Shown here piece after piece: positions 15,175-22,798 of a DNA stretch of 49,035 bases. Made by a program: the position numbers and the translations under genes. This DNA is from Nanobdellota archaeon (GTDB lineage: Archaea > Nanobdellota > Nanobdellia > Parvarchaeales > Parvarchaeaceae), in contig JAKATQ010000001.1 in the NCBI GenBank assembly GCA_021818665.1, positions 1-49,035 of the forward strand, given 5' to 3'. Each line of letters starts with the position of its first letter. Position 1 is the stretch's first letter. The notes under the pieces were generated by a model that saw only the letters and a program-made list of their open reading frames with translations, was not told where the DNA came from and did no database searches.

Positions 15175-15194
15175 CACTACATCTGGCAATACAG

Positions 15195-15220
15195 ATTTAA
15201 ATCTCTTTCTGCACTATAAA
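15195..15220. promoter_or_regulatory. Back-to-back TATA-like boxes for the PAP2 and Cas4-like genes
   Basis: ATTTAAAT (15195-15202) serves the minus-strand PAP2 gene. ACTATAAA (15213-15220) lies 17-24 nt before the Cas4-like ATG on the plus strand. The two divergent promoters are only 10 nt apart. Confidence 0.5.
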
Positions 15221-15236
15221 ACTTAGTTCGGACCGC

Positions 15237-15959
15237 ATGGAAAACAATCTGCTTAACATACCACACGAAAACGGCGATCTTGTAGATATAGACATCGGAG
15301 AGATAATAGACGAGTTTCTAGAAGAAGAAGCCCGGCCGAAAAGAGTCGGCGTCTATTTCCCAAGCGAAATCGGGATGTGTATAAGGAGGAGCTATTACTC
15401 CTACGGATTGCCTAAGCCGACAGAGCGTAGTGCGCTTAGGATATTTGCCCTCGGGAACAGCGTTCATTCATTCATAGCCGAGGCACTTAAGGCTTCCAAG
15501 GAGTTCTCGACCGTCGAAGAAGAGAAGCCGATAAAGATCCAGCATAACGGGCCGGACGGTTCGTTTTCTATATATGGGCGCATAGACGACTATGTCGTCA
15601 CGAAGGCTGGTTCCAAGAAGATAATCATAGAGGCTAAGTCCGTGGGGGACATAAACCGCGTAGAAAAGCCAGAGATGAAGCACGTCATGCAGATAATGCT
15701 CTATCTCGCGGCGCAGGAAGCCGATTATGGTATACTTGTCTATGCAGACAAAAAGAACCTCGAGATAAGACAATTCAGAGTCGATTATGATGACGGACTC
15801 TATCGCAAAGTTATGTCGCGATTCGAGGAACTGGATTCACACTTAAAACGCAAAAAGCTCCCTCGCGCAGAATACTATTTCGATGCAGACAAAGTGTGGG
15901 AGTGTAAGTATTGCCCTTATTTCCAAGACTGTATGCAGGCAATAGCCGATGACGAATGA
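15237..15959 (+). CDS. Cas4/Dna2-type PD-(D/E)XK nuclease with predicted Fe-S cluster, stand-alone
   Basis: The 240-residue protein shows the RecB/Cas4 nuclease layout. C48 (MCIRRSYY) is followed by a GNSVH motif with H77, GRIDDY with D117/D118, IIIEAK with E132 and K134, and a Q-motif MQIMLY around Q152. The C-terminal triplet C223, C226 and C232 is in WECKYCPYFQDC. One N-terminal plus three C-terminal cysteines is the Cas4/Dna2 4Fe-4S pattern. It likely processes DNA ends in repair or recombination. No CRISPR array or other cas gene is nearby, so it is best called a Cas4-like housekeeping nuclease. The following AdoMet synthetase gene is on the same strand. Confidence 0.85.
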   Translation: MENNLLNIPHENGDLVDIDIGEIIDEFLEEEARPKRVGVYFPSEIGMCIRRSYYSYGLPKPTERSALRIFALGNSVHSFIAEALKASKEFSTVEEEKPIKIQHNGPDGSFSIYGRIDDYVVTKAGSKKIIIEAKSVGDINRVEKPEMKHVMQIMLYLAAQEADYGILVYADKKNLEIRQFRVDYDDGLYRKVMSRFEELDSHLKRKKLPRAEYYFDADKVWECKYCPYFQDCMQAIADDE

Positions 15960-16007
15960 CATTCTTGATAACTTTAAGTACCAAAGAAACCATACCGCTT
16001 ATATCCT

Positions 16008-17198
16008 ATGAGAAAAAATATATTCATAGAGCGCGCCAAGGGCAGACCGGTTGACGAGCAGAAGATAGAGATCGTGGAAAGAAAAGGCCTTGGACACCCG
16101 GACTACATAGCCGATTCCGTGGCGGAAGCGTTCTCGAAGAATCTTTCTAAGTATTATATTGCGAACTTCGGCAAGATATTTCACCACAACGTAGATAAGC
16201 TGGAGATAGTAGGCGGAAGCGCATCCACGGCATTCGGCGGTGGCACAATCGATGCGCCGATATCCGTGATATTCTCCGGAAGAGCGACTGAATTCGTCGA
16301 CAGCAAAAAACTTCCGATAGAAGAGATAGCCATAGGCGCATGCAAGGAGTGGCTTTCGTCCAACATGCGGTTTTTAGACCCTAACAGTATAAGATTCACA
16401 TTCGAGACCAAGAGTGGATCCGAGAACCTCGCCGGTGCGTTCAAACGCAAGGGCTCAATCGGCTCTAACGACACTTCTTTCGGCGTCGGATACGCGCCGC
16501 TTAGCAAGACCGAATCACTTGTATTCGAAGTGGAACGATTCTTAAACTCGAAGGATTTCAAGACTCGCTTCCCTTTTAGCGGAGAGGATGTAAAAGTGAT
16601 GGGCGTAAGGATAAAGGATAACATAGACCTGACGATCGCGATGGCGTTCGTAGACAGTTTTGTGCCTTCGGCTAAGGAATATTTTGACAAGAAAGCTGTG
16701 GTCCTCGACGCCGTGAAGCAGAGATTCGACCAGGGCAGTTATGGCAAGAAGCTCAAGATTTCCCTAAATAACATGGATTCTAAAAGAGAAGGTGAGGATG
16801 GCTGCTATCTAACTGTGACGGGCTCTAGTTCTGAACACGGGGACGACGGGGCTGTCGGTAGGGGAAACAGAGTCAACGGCCTTATAACGCCGGGAAGGCC
16901 CATGAGCCTAGAGGCTGTCGCCGGAAAGAACCCCGTCAATCACATCGGTAAGATATACAACCTGTTTTCGCACAAGCTCGCCAACGAGCTTAACGCGACT
17001 ATGGACGTACCACTCACCGTTAAGGCGGTAGGAAGGATAGGTTCTCCGTTAGAGAACCCTATAGCCCTGTCCATAGAAACGTATCGCGGCCTCGACAAGG
17101 AAAAGAAAGCGGCGATGAAGCGCCTTATAATCGAAGAACTAGACGGTATACGGTCTATAACTAAGGAAATACTAGAAGGAAAGTTGGCGGTCTGCTAG
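16008..17198 (+). CDS. mat: Archaeal S-adenosylmethionine synthetase
   Basis: It makes S-adenosylmethionine from methionine and ATP in the cytoplasm. The 396-residue sequence is the archaeal type, which differs from bacterial MetK. Visible conserved stretches are VERKGLGHPDYIADSVAEAF near the N-terminus, KLEIVGGSA, and GEDGCYLTVTGSSSEHGDDG followed by VGRGNRVNGLITPGRPMS, then KNPVNHIGKIYN. Length is typical (about 400). TTTAAG around 15973 is a weak promoter candidate. aRF1 follows after 10 nt, so the two are probably cotranscribed. Confidence 0.95.
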   Translation: MRKNIFIERAKGRPVDEQKIEIVERKGLGHPDYIADSVAEAFSKNLSKYYIANFGKIFHHNVDKLEIVGGSASTAFGGGTIDAPISVIFSGRATEFVDSKKLPIEEIAIGACKEWLSSNMRFLDPNSIRFTFETKSGSENLAGAFKRKGSIGSNDTSFGVGYAPLSKTESLVFEVERFLNSKDFKTRFPFSGEDVKVMGVRIKDNIDLTIAMAFVDSFVPSAKEYFDKKAVVLDAVKQRFDQGSYGKKLKISLNNMDSKREGEDGCYLTVTGSSSEHGDDGAVGRGNRVNGLITPGRPMSLEAVAGKNPVNHIGKIYNLFSHKLANELNATMDVPLTVKAVGRIGSPLENPIALSIETYRGLDKEKKAAMKRLIIEELDGIRSITKEILEGKLAVC

Positions 17199-17208
17199 CT
17201 TAAGCAGT

Positions 17209-18291
17209 ATGGACGAATTCGAAACACTTAATCTCATAAAATACCTGGAAGGGATAAAGGGCAGGCATACTGAGCTCGTAACGGTGTACGTTCCAGCCGG
17301 CTTTAGTCTTGACATAATAAGGAGCCATCTGCTGGGCGAAAAAAGCACTGCCTCGAATATAAAGGACAGGAACAACCGAAAAAATGTCATAGACGCCCTA
17401 GAGAAGATAGTCAACGAGCTAAGGCTCGTAAGGACGACTCCAAAGAACGGCCTCGTGGTTTTTTGCGGTAACGTATCAGACAAGGAAGGAGAACCGGACA
17501 TTCGGATATGGGACGTAGAGCCACCACAAAAATCAGATGTTAGGCTGTATAGGTGCGACCAGTATTTCATAACCGCGCCTCTGAAATCCATGTTCCAACA
17601 GGGGAATTCTTATGGCCTTTTGGTAATGGACAACCGTGAGGCTACGTTTGGCCTGCTTGAAGGGGCGAGGATAACAGTCCTAAAGCACATAAAATCCCTG
17701 GTACCAGGAAAGTTCTCAAAGGGCGGTCAATCTGCAATGAGGTTCGCCCGCGAGCGTGAGGGCCTCATAAGGGACTTTTATAAGGAAATAGCGGAAACGG
17801 CGAAGGGACTTTTCTTTTCGAAAAACCTTACTGGCCTTCTCGTTGGCGGCTCTGGCCCGGCTAAGGACAATTTTTTGGAGAGCGGCTATCTTGTGACGGC
17901 ACTTAAGAACATCGTTAAGGGCGTGAAAAGCATAAGTTATACCGATGAAAGCGGTCTAGAGGAGCTTGTATCCAGAAGCCGCGATGTGCTGGCCAACGAG
18001 CGCGTAATGATAGAGAAAGAATACGTGCAGCGTGTTCTAGGCAGTATAGCTAAAAACGACAATCTATCTGCTTATGGAGAGTCCGCCGTGAAAAGGGAAC
18101 TGGATGCCGGGAACGTTGATACACTGTTGATATCCTCCGGTCTGGATGAGATTAAGAAGAACGAATTTTATTACGCTGCGAAGGGAAAGAACATAAAGGT
18201 AGAGTTCGTATCAAAGGAATCCAGCGACGGCCTGCAACTTTTCAACCTCGGCGGCGTTGCAGCCGTACTGAAAAGGCCTTCTAAGGGCTGA
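17209..18291 (+). CDS. prf1: Peptide chain release factor aRF1 with an NIKD variant motif
   Basis: It recognises all stop codons and triggers peptide release. Domain 2 has the catalytic GGQ at 172-174 (KFSKGGQSAMRF). Domain 1 has YRCDQYF at 114-120, matching the codon-reading YxCxxxF. The other stop-decoding motif, NIKS in nearly all a/eRF1, reads NIKD at 50-53 (STASNIKDRNNRKN). At 360 residues it is about 50 shorter than typical aRF1. The shortening is in domain 3, which lacks the cysteine-containing minidomain many archaeal aRF1s have. TAA, TAG and TGA all end genes in this window, so the variant does not imply stop reassignment. Confidence 0.92.
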   Translation: MDEFETLNLIKYLEGIKGRHTELVTVYVPAGFSLDIIRSHLLGEKSTASNIKDRNNRKNVIDALEKIVNELRLVRTTPKNGLVVFCGNVSDKEGEPDIRIWDVEPPQKSDVRLYRCDQYFITAPLKSMFQQGNSYGLLVMDNREATFGLLEGARITVLKHIKSLVPGKFSKGGQSAMRFAREREGLIRDFYKEIAETAKGLFFSKNLTGLLVGGSGPAKDNFLESGYLVTALKNIVKGVKSISYTDESGLEELVSRSRDVLANERVMIEKEYVQRVLGSIAKNDNLSAYGESAVKRELDAGNVDTLLISSGLDEIKKNEFYYAAKGKNIKVEFVSKESSDGLQLFNLGGVAAVLKRPSKG

Positions 18292-18320
18292 AATGCTGCG
18301 CGCAGCGGGACGCGTACCAA

Positions 18321-18330
18321 AAGTTAAATA
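18321..18330 (+). promoter_or_regulatory. TATA-like box for the 192-residue protein
   Basis: AAGTTAAATA lies 22-31 nt before the ATG at 18352. Confidence 0.45.
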
Positions 18331-18351
18331 GCTTGTTATCCACTTATAACT

Positions 18352-18930
18352 ATGGACTTGCTGATTAAAGACAGTGAAGTGATATCGCGCGCAGTCAAAG
18401 ACGCTCTTACTCGTACGCTCGGCGAAGACGGCTATAAGCTGGTCCACGGTGCACTTGGACTGGACGAAATCCGCACGAGCGATTCGCTACGCCAGATGAA
18501 TGAGTTCCTGCTTAAGCGTGGTTCCGGTTCAAGAGTAAAAGAGCTTTTTGAGAGACTAAGCGAGGACCTGTCGTCGAAGGTGGACGTGAAGGTCGCCCCA
18601 TCTAGCCTAAAAATGATAGAACAGAGCACAGAGAACGTTACCGTAGAAGTAATGAACATGTTCGACGTGCCACTCGTCTTCGATGTGACTCTTGAAGATC
18701 GCGACAATTTTCTCCCAGTGGTTTACGACAAGCACCAAGAGGCATACTTCAACAAGTTCACGATAGAGAAGATAATAGATTCCGGCAATGTCGAGCGCTT
18801 TAGGTTCAAAGTAGGGGCTGGCCCGGAAATAACATCAAAGAACACGACGCTTTTTGTGGTTGTGCGGTCGAGAGAAGTTGATGGTCTTAATTGGATAGGT
18901 CGGCTTAAGATAGACTTCTCCGGTGACTAA
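18352..18930 (+). CDS. Conserved-looking hypothetical cytoplasmic protein
   Basis: No family is recognised for this 192-residue protein. There is no signal or membrane segment. The first ~95 residues are helical and charged (DSEVISRAVKDALTRTLGED; SRVKELFERLSEDLSSKV). The rest alternates hydrophobic and polar residues in a beta-sandwich-like way (VTVEVMNMFDVPLVFDVTLED, WIGRLKIDFSGD). A good TATA box precedes it. Its stop codon overlaps the stop of a possible 37-residue gene on the other strand. Confidence 0.7.
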   Translation: MDLLIKDSEVISRAVKDALTRTLGEDGYKLVHGALGLDEIRTSDSLRQMNEFLLKRGSGSRVKELFERLSEDLSSKVDVKVAPSSLKMIEQSTENVTVEVMNMFDVPLVFDVTLEDRDNFLPVVYDKHQEAYFNKFTIEKIIDSGNVERFRFKVGAGPEITSKNTTLFVVVRSREVDGLNWIGRLKIDFSGD

Positions 18931-19040
18931 TCTCCTTCGATAAGCCGGTATATAGCCTGTTTTAATTTCCTGACATCGGCGGCCGCCCGCCTTCTTATTC
19001 GTCTTTTCTTTGACAGATGCTTAAACACTAGTTTTCCCAT
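18927..19040 (-). CDS. Possible 37-residue highly basic microprotein downstream of endA
   Basis: Four bases after the endA stop, an ATG at 19038-19040 opens MGKLVFKHLSKKRRIRRRAA, then ADVRKLKQAIYRLIEGD and TAG. It is very rich in Lys and Arg and has a plausible amphipathic helix. The tight spacing suggests translation from the endA transcript, as with other overlapping genes here. It resembles the small basic RNA-binding or ribosomal-type proteins in composition, but no family is recognised. It could be chance. Confidence 0.4.
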   Translation of the reverse strand: MGKLVFKHLSKKRRIRRRAAADVRKLKQAIYRLIEGD

Positions 19041-19044
19041 ATAG

Positions 19045-19563
19045 TTATATTCTCACCCACCCCATCTCGTAATAAGTTACTGAGCCTTCATCGTCAACAA
19101 CTCCGAAAAGTACTTTCTTCTTTACGCTGTGGGCTATTCTATTTATGGCGGCGAACTTTAAAAAGTTTATTCCTTCGTGTTCAGTGGCTGCATAAAGGAT
19201 CCACGGCGCGTGGCCTTCACCCGGGTGCGAACCCTTACCGTAAACGCGGAAATCACCACCATACTTGAAAGCCGTCTTTACGATATGTCCTGCGGCCCGA
19301 AGGTCCTTGAAGACCGAATATCTAGCCCAGAACCTCTTTTGCAGTTTTTCACAGTGCCTCAAAAATCCTTTCAACGTAACTGCCTTGCCGTTCCTGTCAT
19401 ATATTTCCAACCCGCGCTTCTCTTTTAGATACATTGCCTCCTCTAGAGATAGAATTAGTTTTCCGTCTTCAAAGGCGCCGAACCTGCCCTTGTTGAAGGT
19501 CCTAGACGCCAGAGCGTGGTCTAGCACGACGACTCTATCTTTTATTAGTAACGGTTTTTCCAT
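19045..19563 (-). CDS. endA: tRNA-splicing endonuclease
   Basis: It cleaves archaeal pre-tRNA introns at bulge-helix-bulge motifs. The 172-residue protein has the single-unit size of the homotetrameric (alpha4) form, not the fused or three-unit forms. The C-terminal catalytic domain has YGGDFRVY (Y108), GEGHAPW (H118) and VKKKVLFG (K148-150), with spacing matching the Tyr-His-Lys triad of the characterised archaeal enzyme. The conserved block YSVFKDLRAAGHIVKTAFKY precedes it. Thioredoxin lies immediately upstream on the same strand with a 4-nt gap. The tRNA-Ala gene in this window is a candidate substrate. Confidence 0.93.
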   Translation of the reverse strand: MEKPLLIKDRVVVLDHALASRTFNKGRFGAFEDGKLILSLEEAMYLKEKRGLEIYDRNGKAVTLKGFLRHCEKLQKRFWARYSVFKDLRAAGHIVKTAFKYGGDFRVYGKGSHPGEGHAPWILYAATEHEGINFLKFAAINRIAHSVKKKVLFGVVDDEGSVTYYEMGWVRI

Positions 19564-19567
19564 CCGT

Positions 19568-19882
19568 TTATTTTACCGCCGATATCGCCCGTTCTACTTC
19601 TGTCTTAGGCACGGCGCCCACCAATGACATAACTGGCGTGCCGTCCTTGAAGATGAGCAGAGTCGGAAGGCTCTCGACACCGTATTCGCTCGTCGTTGCG
19701 GGGTTCGCATCAACATTCATCTTGAAGAAACCTAATTCCGGGTTTGCATTCCTGTGCACTTCTTCCATAACTTCTGACATGCTCCTGCACGGCCTGCACC
19801 ATTCCGCCCAAAAATCGACGACGGCTATCTTGTGTTTTCTTAGAAGCGACTTGAAATTTCCATCGCTGATATGCTGTATCAT
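19568..19882 (-). CDS. trxA: Thioredoxin
   Basis: This 104-residue thioredoxin-fold reductant has the active site WAEWCRPC (CxxC = CRPC) at about residues 28-35, the cis-proline segment VESLPTLLIFKDG and the usual helical C-terminus. It keeps cytoplasmic protein thiols reduced. A TATA-like CTTAAATACTG lies 19-29 nt upstream of the ATG. endA follows after 4 nt, so the two are probably one transcript. No thioredoxin reductase is in the window. Confidence 0.92.
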   Translation of the reverse strand: MIQHISDGNFKSLLRKHKIAVVDFWAEWCRPCRSMSEVMEEVHRNANPELGFFKMNVDANPATTSEYGVESLPTLLIFKDGTPVMSLVGAVPKTEVERAISAVK

Positions 19883-19900
19883 GCAATAGCTAAATAATTT

Positions 19901-19911
19901 CAGTATTTAAG
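19901..19911 (-). promoter_or_regulatory. TATA-like box for trxA-endA
   Basis: CTTAAATACTG on the minus strand lies 19-29 nt before the trxA ATG. Confidence 0.45.
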
Positions 19912-19940
19912 ATTTATTGTAAAAAAGTATACAACATCCA

Positions 19941-19950
19941 TTATTTAAAC
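19941..19950 (+). promoter_or_regulatory. TATA-like box for the aIF2-alpha/nop10/nreA operon
   Basis: TTATTTAAAC lies 30-39 nt before the ATG at 19980, divergent from the trxA promoter 30 nt away. Confidence 0.45.
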
Positions 19951-19979
19951 TCCCAGCTTAGAATATTAAGTGATGTCGT

Positions 19980-20714
19980 ATGCAAACACTTAACATAGGT
20001 TCAGTGTACGTATGCAAAGTCAAGAAACTTCTGCAACACGGGATAATAATAGAGACAGAGGAACCTAGGCGTGACGGATTCGTACACATATCCGAACTTA
20101 GCAAGAGATGGGTAAGGGACGTGAAAGACGTCGCTAAGGAAGGCGATAAAATAGTCTGCAAACTGATAAAGATGGACGCGCAGGGCATCGAGTTCTCTGC
20201 GAAGAGAGTTACAGACAACGAAAAAAGACAGGCTCTGAAGGAGTGGTCGATAGAGAACAGGATAAGCAGGATTATCGACAAGAACTACGTCAACGAGGCC
20301 GCTTCCGTCAAGCAGCACATTCGGGAGAAGTACGGCTCTATCTACGGCCTTTACGCCTCGGTTTACAAAAACGGCGAAACGGCACTGGAAGCGGCCGAGC
20401 TTAACAGAGATACTGCGAGAGGAATCGCAGAATTTATAGAGAAGACAAAAAAGAAGATAACTATAAAGACCGACCTTATTATAAAGGACTTTTCCGAGGA
20501 CGGTGTCGAGAAGATAAAACGCTTCCTGCTCGAAAACTATTCTGATGTGGCAGATTACAATATAGTATATGTAAAGGCCCCGCATTATATGCTGACGGTG
20601 AACGCTGGCGAACCGAAACGTACGCTAGGGGAGAACAAAAAGATATTAGAGAAGATGGAAAAGCTAGGCAAGAAAGACGGCATAGACTTCACGTATAAGG
20701 AGTTAAAAGAATGA
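19980..20714 (+). CDS. eif2a: Translation initiation factor aIF2 subunit alpha
   Basis: This is a subunit of the aIF2 heterotrimer that carries initiator tRNA to the ribosome. Residues about 5-80 form the S1/OB domain (GSVYVCKVKKLLQHGIIIET, then DGFVHISELSKRWVRDVKD), followed by the helical domain and the alpha/beta C-terminal domain that binds the gamma subunit. At 244 residues it is slightly shorter than usual (about 265). Its stop overlaps the nop10 start in ATGA, a translationally coupled arrangement long known for this archaeal gene pair. Confidence 0.95.
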   Translation: MQTLNIGSVYVCKVKKLLQHGIIIETEEPRRDGFVHISELSKRWVRDVKDVAKEGDKIVCKLIKMDAQGIEFSAKRVTDNEKRQALKEWSIENRISRIIDKNYVNEAASVKQHIREKYGSIYGLYASVYKNGETALEAAELNRDTARGIAEFIEKTKKKITIKTDLIIKDFSEDGVEKIKRFLLENYSDVADYNIVYVKAPHYMLTVNAGEPKRTLGENKKILEKMEKLGKKDGIDFTYKELKE

Positions 20715-20887
20715 ACAAGATAAGATTTTGCCAATTCTGTGAAAGTTACACGCTTAAGGAACTCTGCGGCAGATGTGGCGAACAAACAGTAATAAACGCG
20801 CCGCAGAAGTACTCCAGAGACGAGACTGTGGCTTATTACAGGCGGCAGATAAAAAGAACGCTCATAGACAAAATGATCAGTGCGTAA
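20711..20887 (+). CDS. nop10: H/ACA ribonucleoprotein subunit Nop10
   Basis: This is a 58-residue component of the H/ACA RNP that guides pseudouridylation. The sequence MNKIRFCQFCESYTLKELC continues GRCGEQT and ends with YYRRQIKRTL. The four cysteines (CxxC...CxxC) form the archaeal Nop10 zinc site, and YTLKExC is the family signature. Its start overlaps the aIF2-alpha stop and its TAA is immediately followed by the nreA ATG, giving an uninterrupted three-gene operon. Confidence 0.93.
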   Translation: MNKIRFCQFCESYTLKELCGRCGEQTVINAPQKYSRDETVAYYRRQIKRTLIDKMISA

Positions 20888-22054
20888 ATGGACGTAATAA
20901 ACGTAAAGTCTGTATACGAAGAGCTTAAAAAGAACAGGGCCAGAATGGGCACTGTCATACGCGCAGTTAGGAGAGGGGACTTGGATGGATTTACTCCGCC
21001 GTCCACACTGGTGGGAGAATACAATTATCCAAGCGTTTCTGTAGGCGTGATGTTCACACTGGATGAGAACGCCCAAATCTATGATTCGCCTAAGCACTGG
21101 GCAGAAAACGGCTACGACATAGCCAAGATACTCTCTCTCAGGAGCCTCCTCATCAATGGAAAAGAGAGCATTAACGTGAAACGACCGGATGCGAGAACTA
21201 TGGAAAATATAACGATGGCAACACTATCCGAAAGGGAAGTACAGATAAGCATGGATGTTTCTGGATTACCCCCTGCACCGTTGTACAGAAACGACACGGC
21301 CGGTGGACTAGACGTTAGAATACGAGGTTTTAGACTGAACGAGAATGTAAGGATGGGTAGAACGGTAGAGAAGGTCTACTATGACAGAGATTTAAAAGCT
21401 GCCGACGGGATACTTGTGCTGTACAACGATAAGGTTGATGAAAGCAAGATAAGCCGCATACTGAGCGTGGGGGCGATGGGATCCAAAAGAAAACTTGTAC
21501 CGACTAAATGGTCTATAACTGCTGTTGATGACATTCTTGGAAAAACTCTAGAAGAGCGGGTAAAATCCCTGCACAGAAGCGAGCAGTACTTTGTAAAGAC
21601 GGGTTCGTTCTTAGGGAACCGGTTCACGTTCATATTCTTGAAGGGGCCTTGGTCATTTGAGTTGGTAGAAGCTTGGAACCGTGACGGTGCTGCAATTTTT
21701 TGCGGAGACAGCGACTATGAATTTTACAGTGGCCGCAAGACCTACGCAAAAAACACTGCCGGCGCCTACTACGCTATAAAGCTCGCTGTGCTTGAAAAGC
21801 TCGAATCACTGGGACAGCAATGTTCTGTCATAGTGATCAGAGAGATAACTCCAGAATATTTCGCCCCGCTGGGAGTCTGGGTCGTAAGAGAAGGTGCGCG
21901 CATCGCTTTGAGTGGGGACGTAGAAAGGTTTGATGTGCTGGAGTCAGCCATAGACAAAGCTGGCCAGCATATAATTTATCTTAAAAATCTTGACACTAAA
22001 AGCCGGCTATTGCACTACGAACGTACACAACGCGGGCTTTCCTCGTTTTACTAG
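20888..22054 (+). CDS. nreA: NreA-family DNA repair protein with a C-terminal PCNA-binding motif
   Basis: Archaeal Nre proteins act in DNA repair and bind PCNA. The 388-residue product has the Nre landmarks YPSVSVGVMFT near residue 50, DSPKHWAENGYDIAKILSLR, and then RSLLING. It ends with QRGLSSFY (381-388), a PIP-box of the QxxLxxFF/Y type. The N-terminal cysteine zinc finger found in many NreA proteins is missing: the protein begins with a helix directly ahead of the conserved core. It is the last gene of the aIF2-alpha/nop10 operon. Its stop and the convergent EMC3-like stop share the palindrome CTAG. Confidence 0.8.
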   Translation: MDVINVKSVYEELKKNRARMGTVIRAVRRGDLDGFTPPSTLVGEYNYPSVSVGVMFTLDENAQIYDSPKHWAENGYDIAKILSLRSLLINGKESINVKRPDARTMENITMATLSEREVQISMDVSGLPPAPLYRNDTAGGLDVRIRGFRLNENVRMGRTVEKVYYDRDLKAADGILVLYNDKVDESKISRILSVGAMGSKRKLVPTKWSITAVDDILGKTLEERVKSLHRSEQYFVKTGSFLGNRFTFIFLKGPWSFELVEAWNRDGAAIFCGDSDYEFYSGRKTYAKNTAGAYYAIKLAVLEKLESLGQQCSVIVIREITPEYFAPLGVWVVREGARIALSGDVERFDVLESAIDKAGQHIIYLKNLDTKSRLLHYERTQRGLSSFY

Positions 22055-22797
22055 GCGATCCACTTCAAGCGCATAAACACTCTGTTGATTGACATTGAAG
22101 TTATAAAGGATATAATCAGATACACCCAAAACCAATTGAGTTGGTTGCCTATCAGAGGTATACTAAATGGCAGCGTCGCTAATATCAACGGGTTAGGAGA
22201 AAACTGCATGTTAAGGCTTCCAAGACTGTACGTCTTTTGCCCTTCCGAGCCTATCAAACCGGTGATGGACGTGTTATAAAGCGTTTTGTTCTGGTAAAGG
22301 AAGACCGTACACGCCGTAGAATTCAATACCGATGGGAAGGTTTCCGGTAGCTTCTTGGAGATTATTGTGACATTATAAGAATCGTTTATCTTAAGGCAGT
22401 TGCTGGCGGAGGTGATGCTCCCATTTACCTGACCAGACAGGACGAGCGGTATCGCTGTACCAATCCCTATAGGGACGTAACTAAAGTATGCAGACATTAT
22501 GAAAAAGACGATAAGGAACGGGACGAGCGTGACGAACGTCGGTTTTGTCGTCTGCTTCATCATCTTACCGCTTTCTTTCAGCATTTCGGTCTGAAGCTCC
22601 TTGAACTTCGGGTCGTCAGCCTTTATCTGATTCGCTTGTACCTGCTTCCTGAGCTCCTTTATCTGTGCCTGGATTTCTTTGGTCCTGGTCTTGCTGTTTC
22701 TGACTATCTCATGGTCGACTATAAACAGGTACGCTATCTGACCAGCAAGACCGACGCCTAGCGCGATCAGTATGACATACAGAGCGGCGAGGGACAT
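22051..22797 (-). CDS. EMC3/TMCO1-like membrane protein (DUF106, Oxa1 superfamily)
   Basis: This is a 248-residue membrane insertase-type protein of the Oxa1/YidC/Get1 superfamily. It has an N-terminal helix (LYVILIALGVGLAGQIAYLF), a charged coiled coil (about 33-75, KEIQAQIKELRKQVQANQIK), then FVTLVPFLIVFFIMSAYFSY and a C-terminal helix pair ending WVYLIISFITSMSINRVFM. A longer extracytoplasmic loop with two cysteines (NCLKIN, TACTVF) is inserted before the last helices. It lies one base after secY, the usual archaeal neighbourhood, consistent with work alongside the translocon. The adenylate kinase gene often found between the two is absent. Confidence 0.85.
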   Translation of the reverse strand: MSLAALYVILIALGVGLAGQIAYLFIVDHEIVRNSKTRTKEIQAQIKELRKQVQANQIKADDPKFKELQTEMLKESGKMMKQTTKPTFVTLVPFLIVFFIMSAYFSYVPIGIGTAIPLVLSGQVNGSITSASNCLKINDSYNVTIISKKLPETFPSVLNSTACTVFLYQNKTLYNTSITGLIGSEGQKTYSLGSLNMQFSPNPLILATLPFSIPLIGNQLNWFWVYLIISFITSMSINRVFMRLKWIA

Positions 22798-22798
22798 G

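Noticed and set aside
15237..15959. A CRISPR-Cas locus around the Cas4-like gene
   Set aside because: No spaced direct repeats and no cas1, cas2 or effector genes are visible on either side.
17209..18291. Stop codon reassignment suggested by the NIKD motif
   Set aside because: TAA (cca, nop10), TAG (mat, nreA) and TGA (Lhr, prf1) all terminate well-defined genes in this window.
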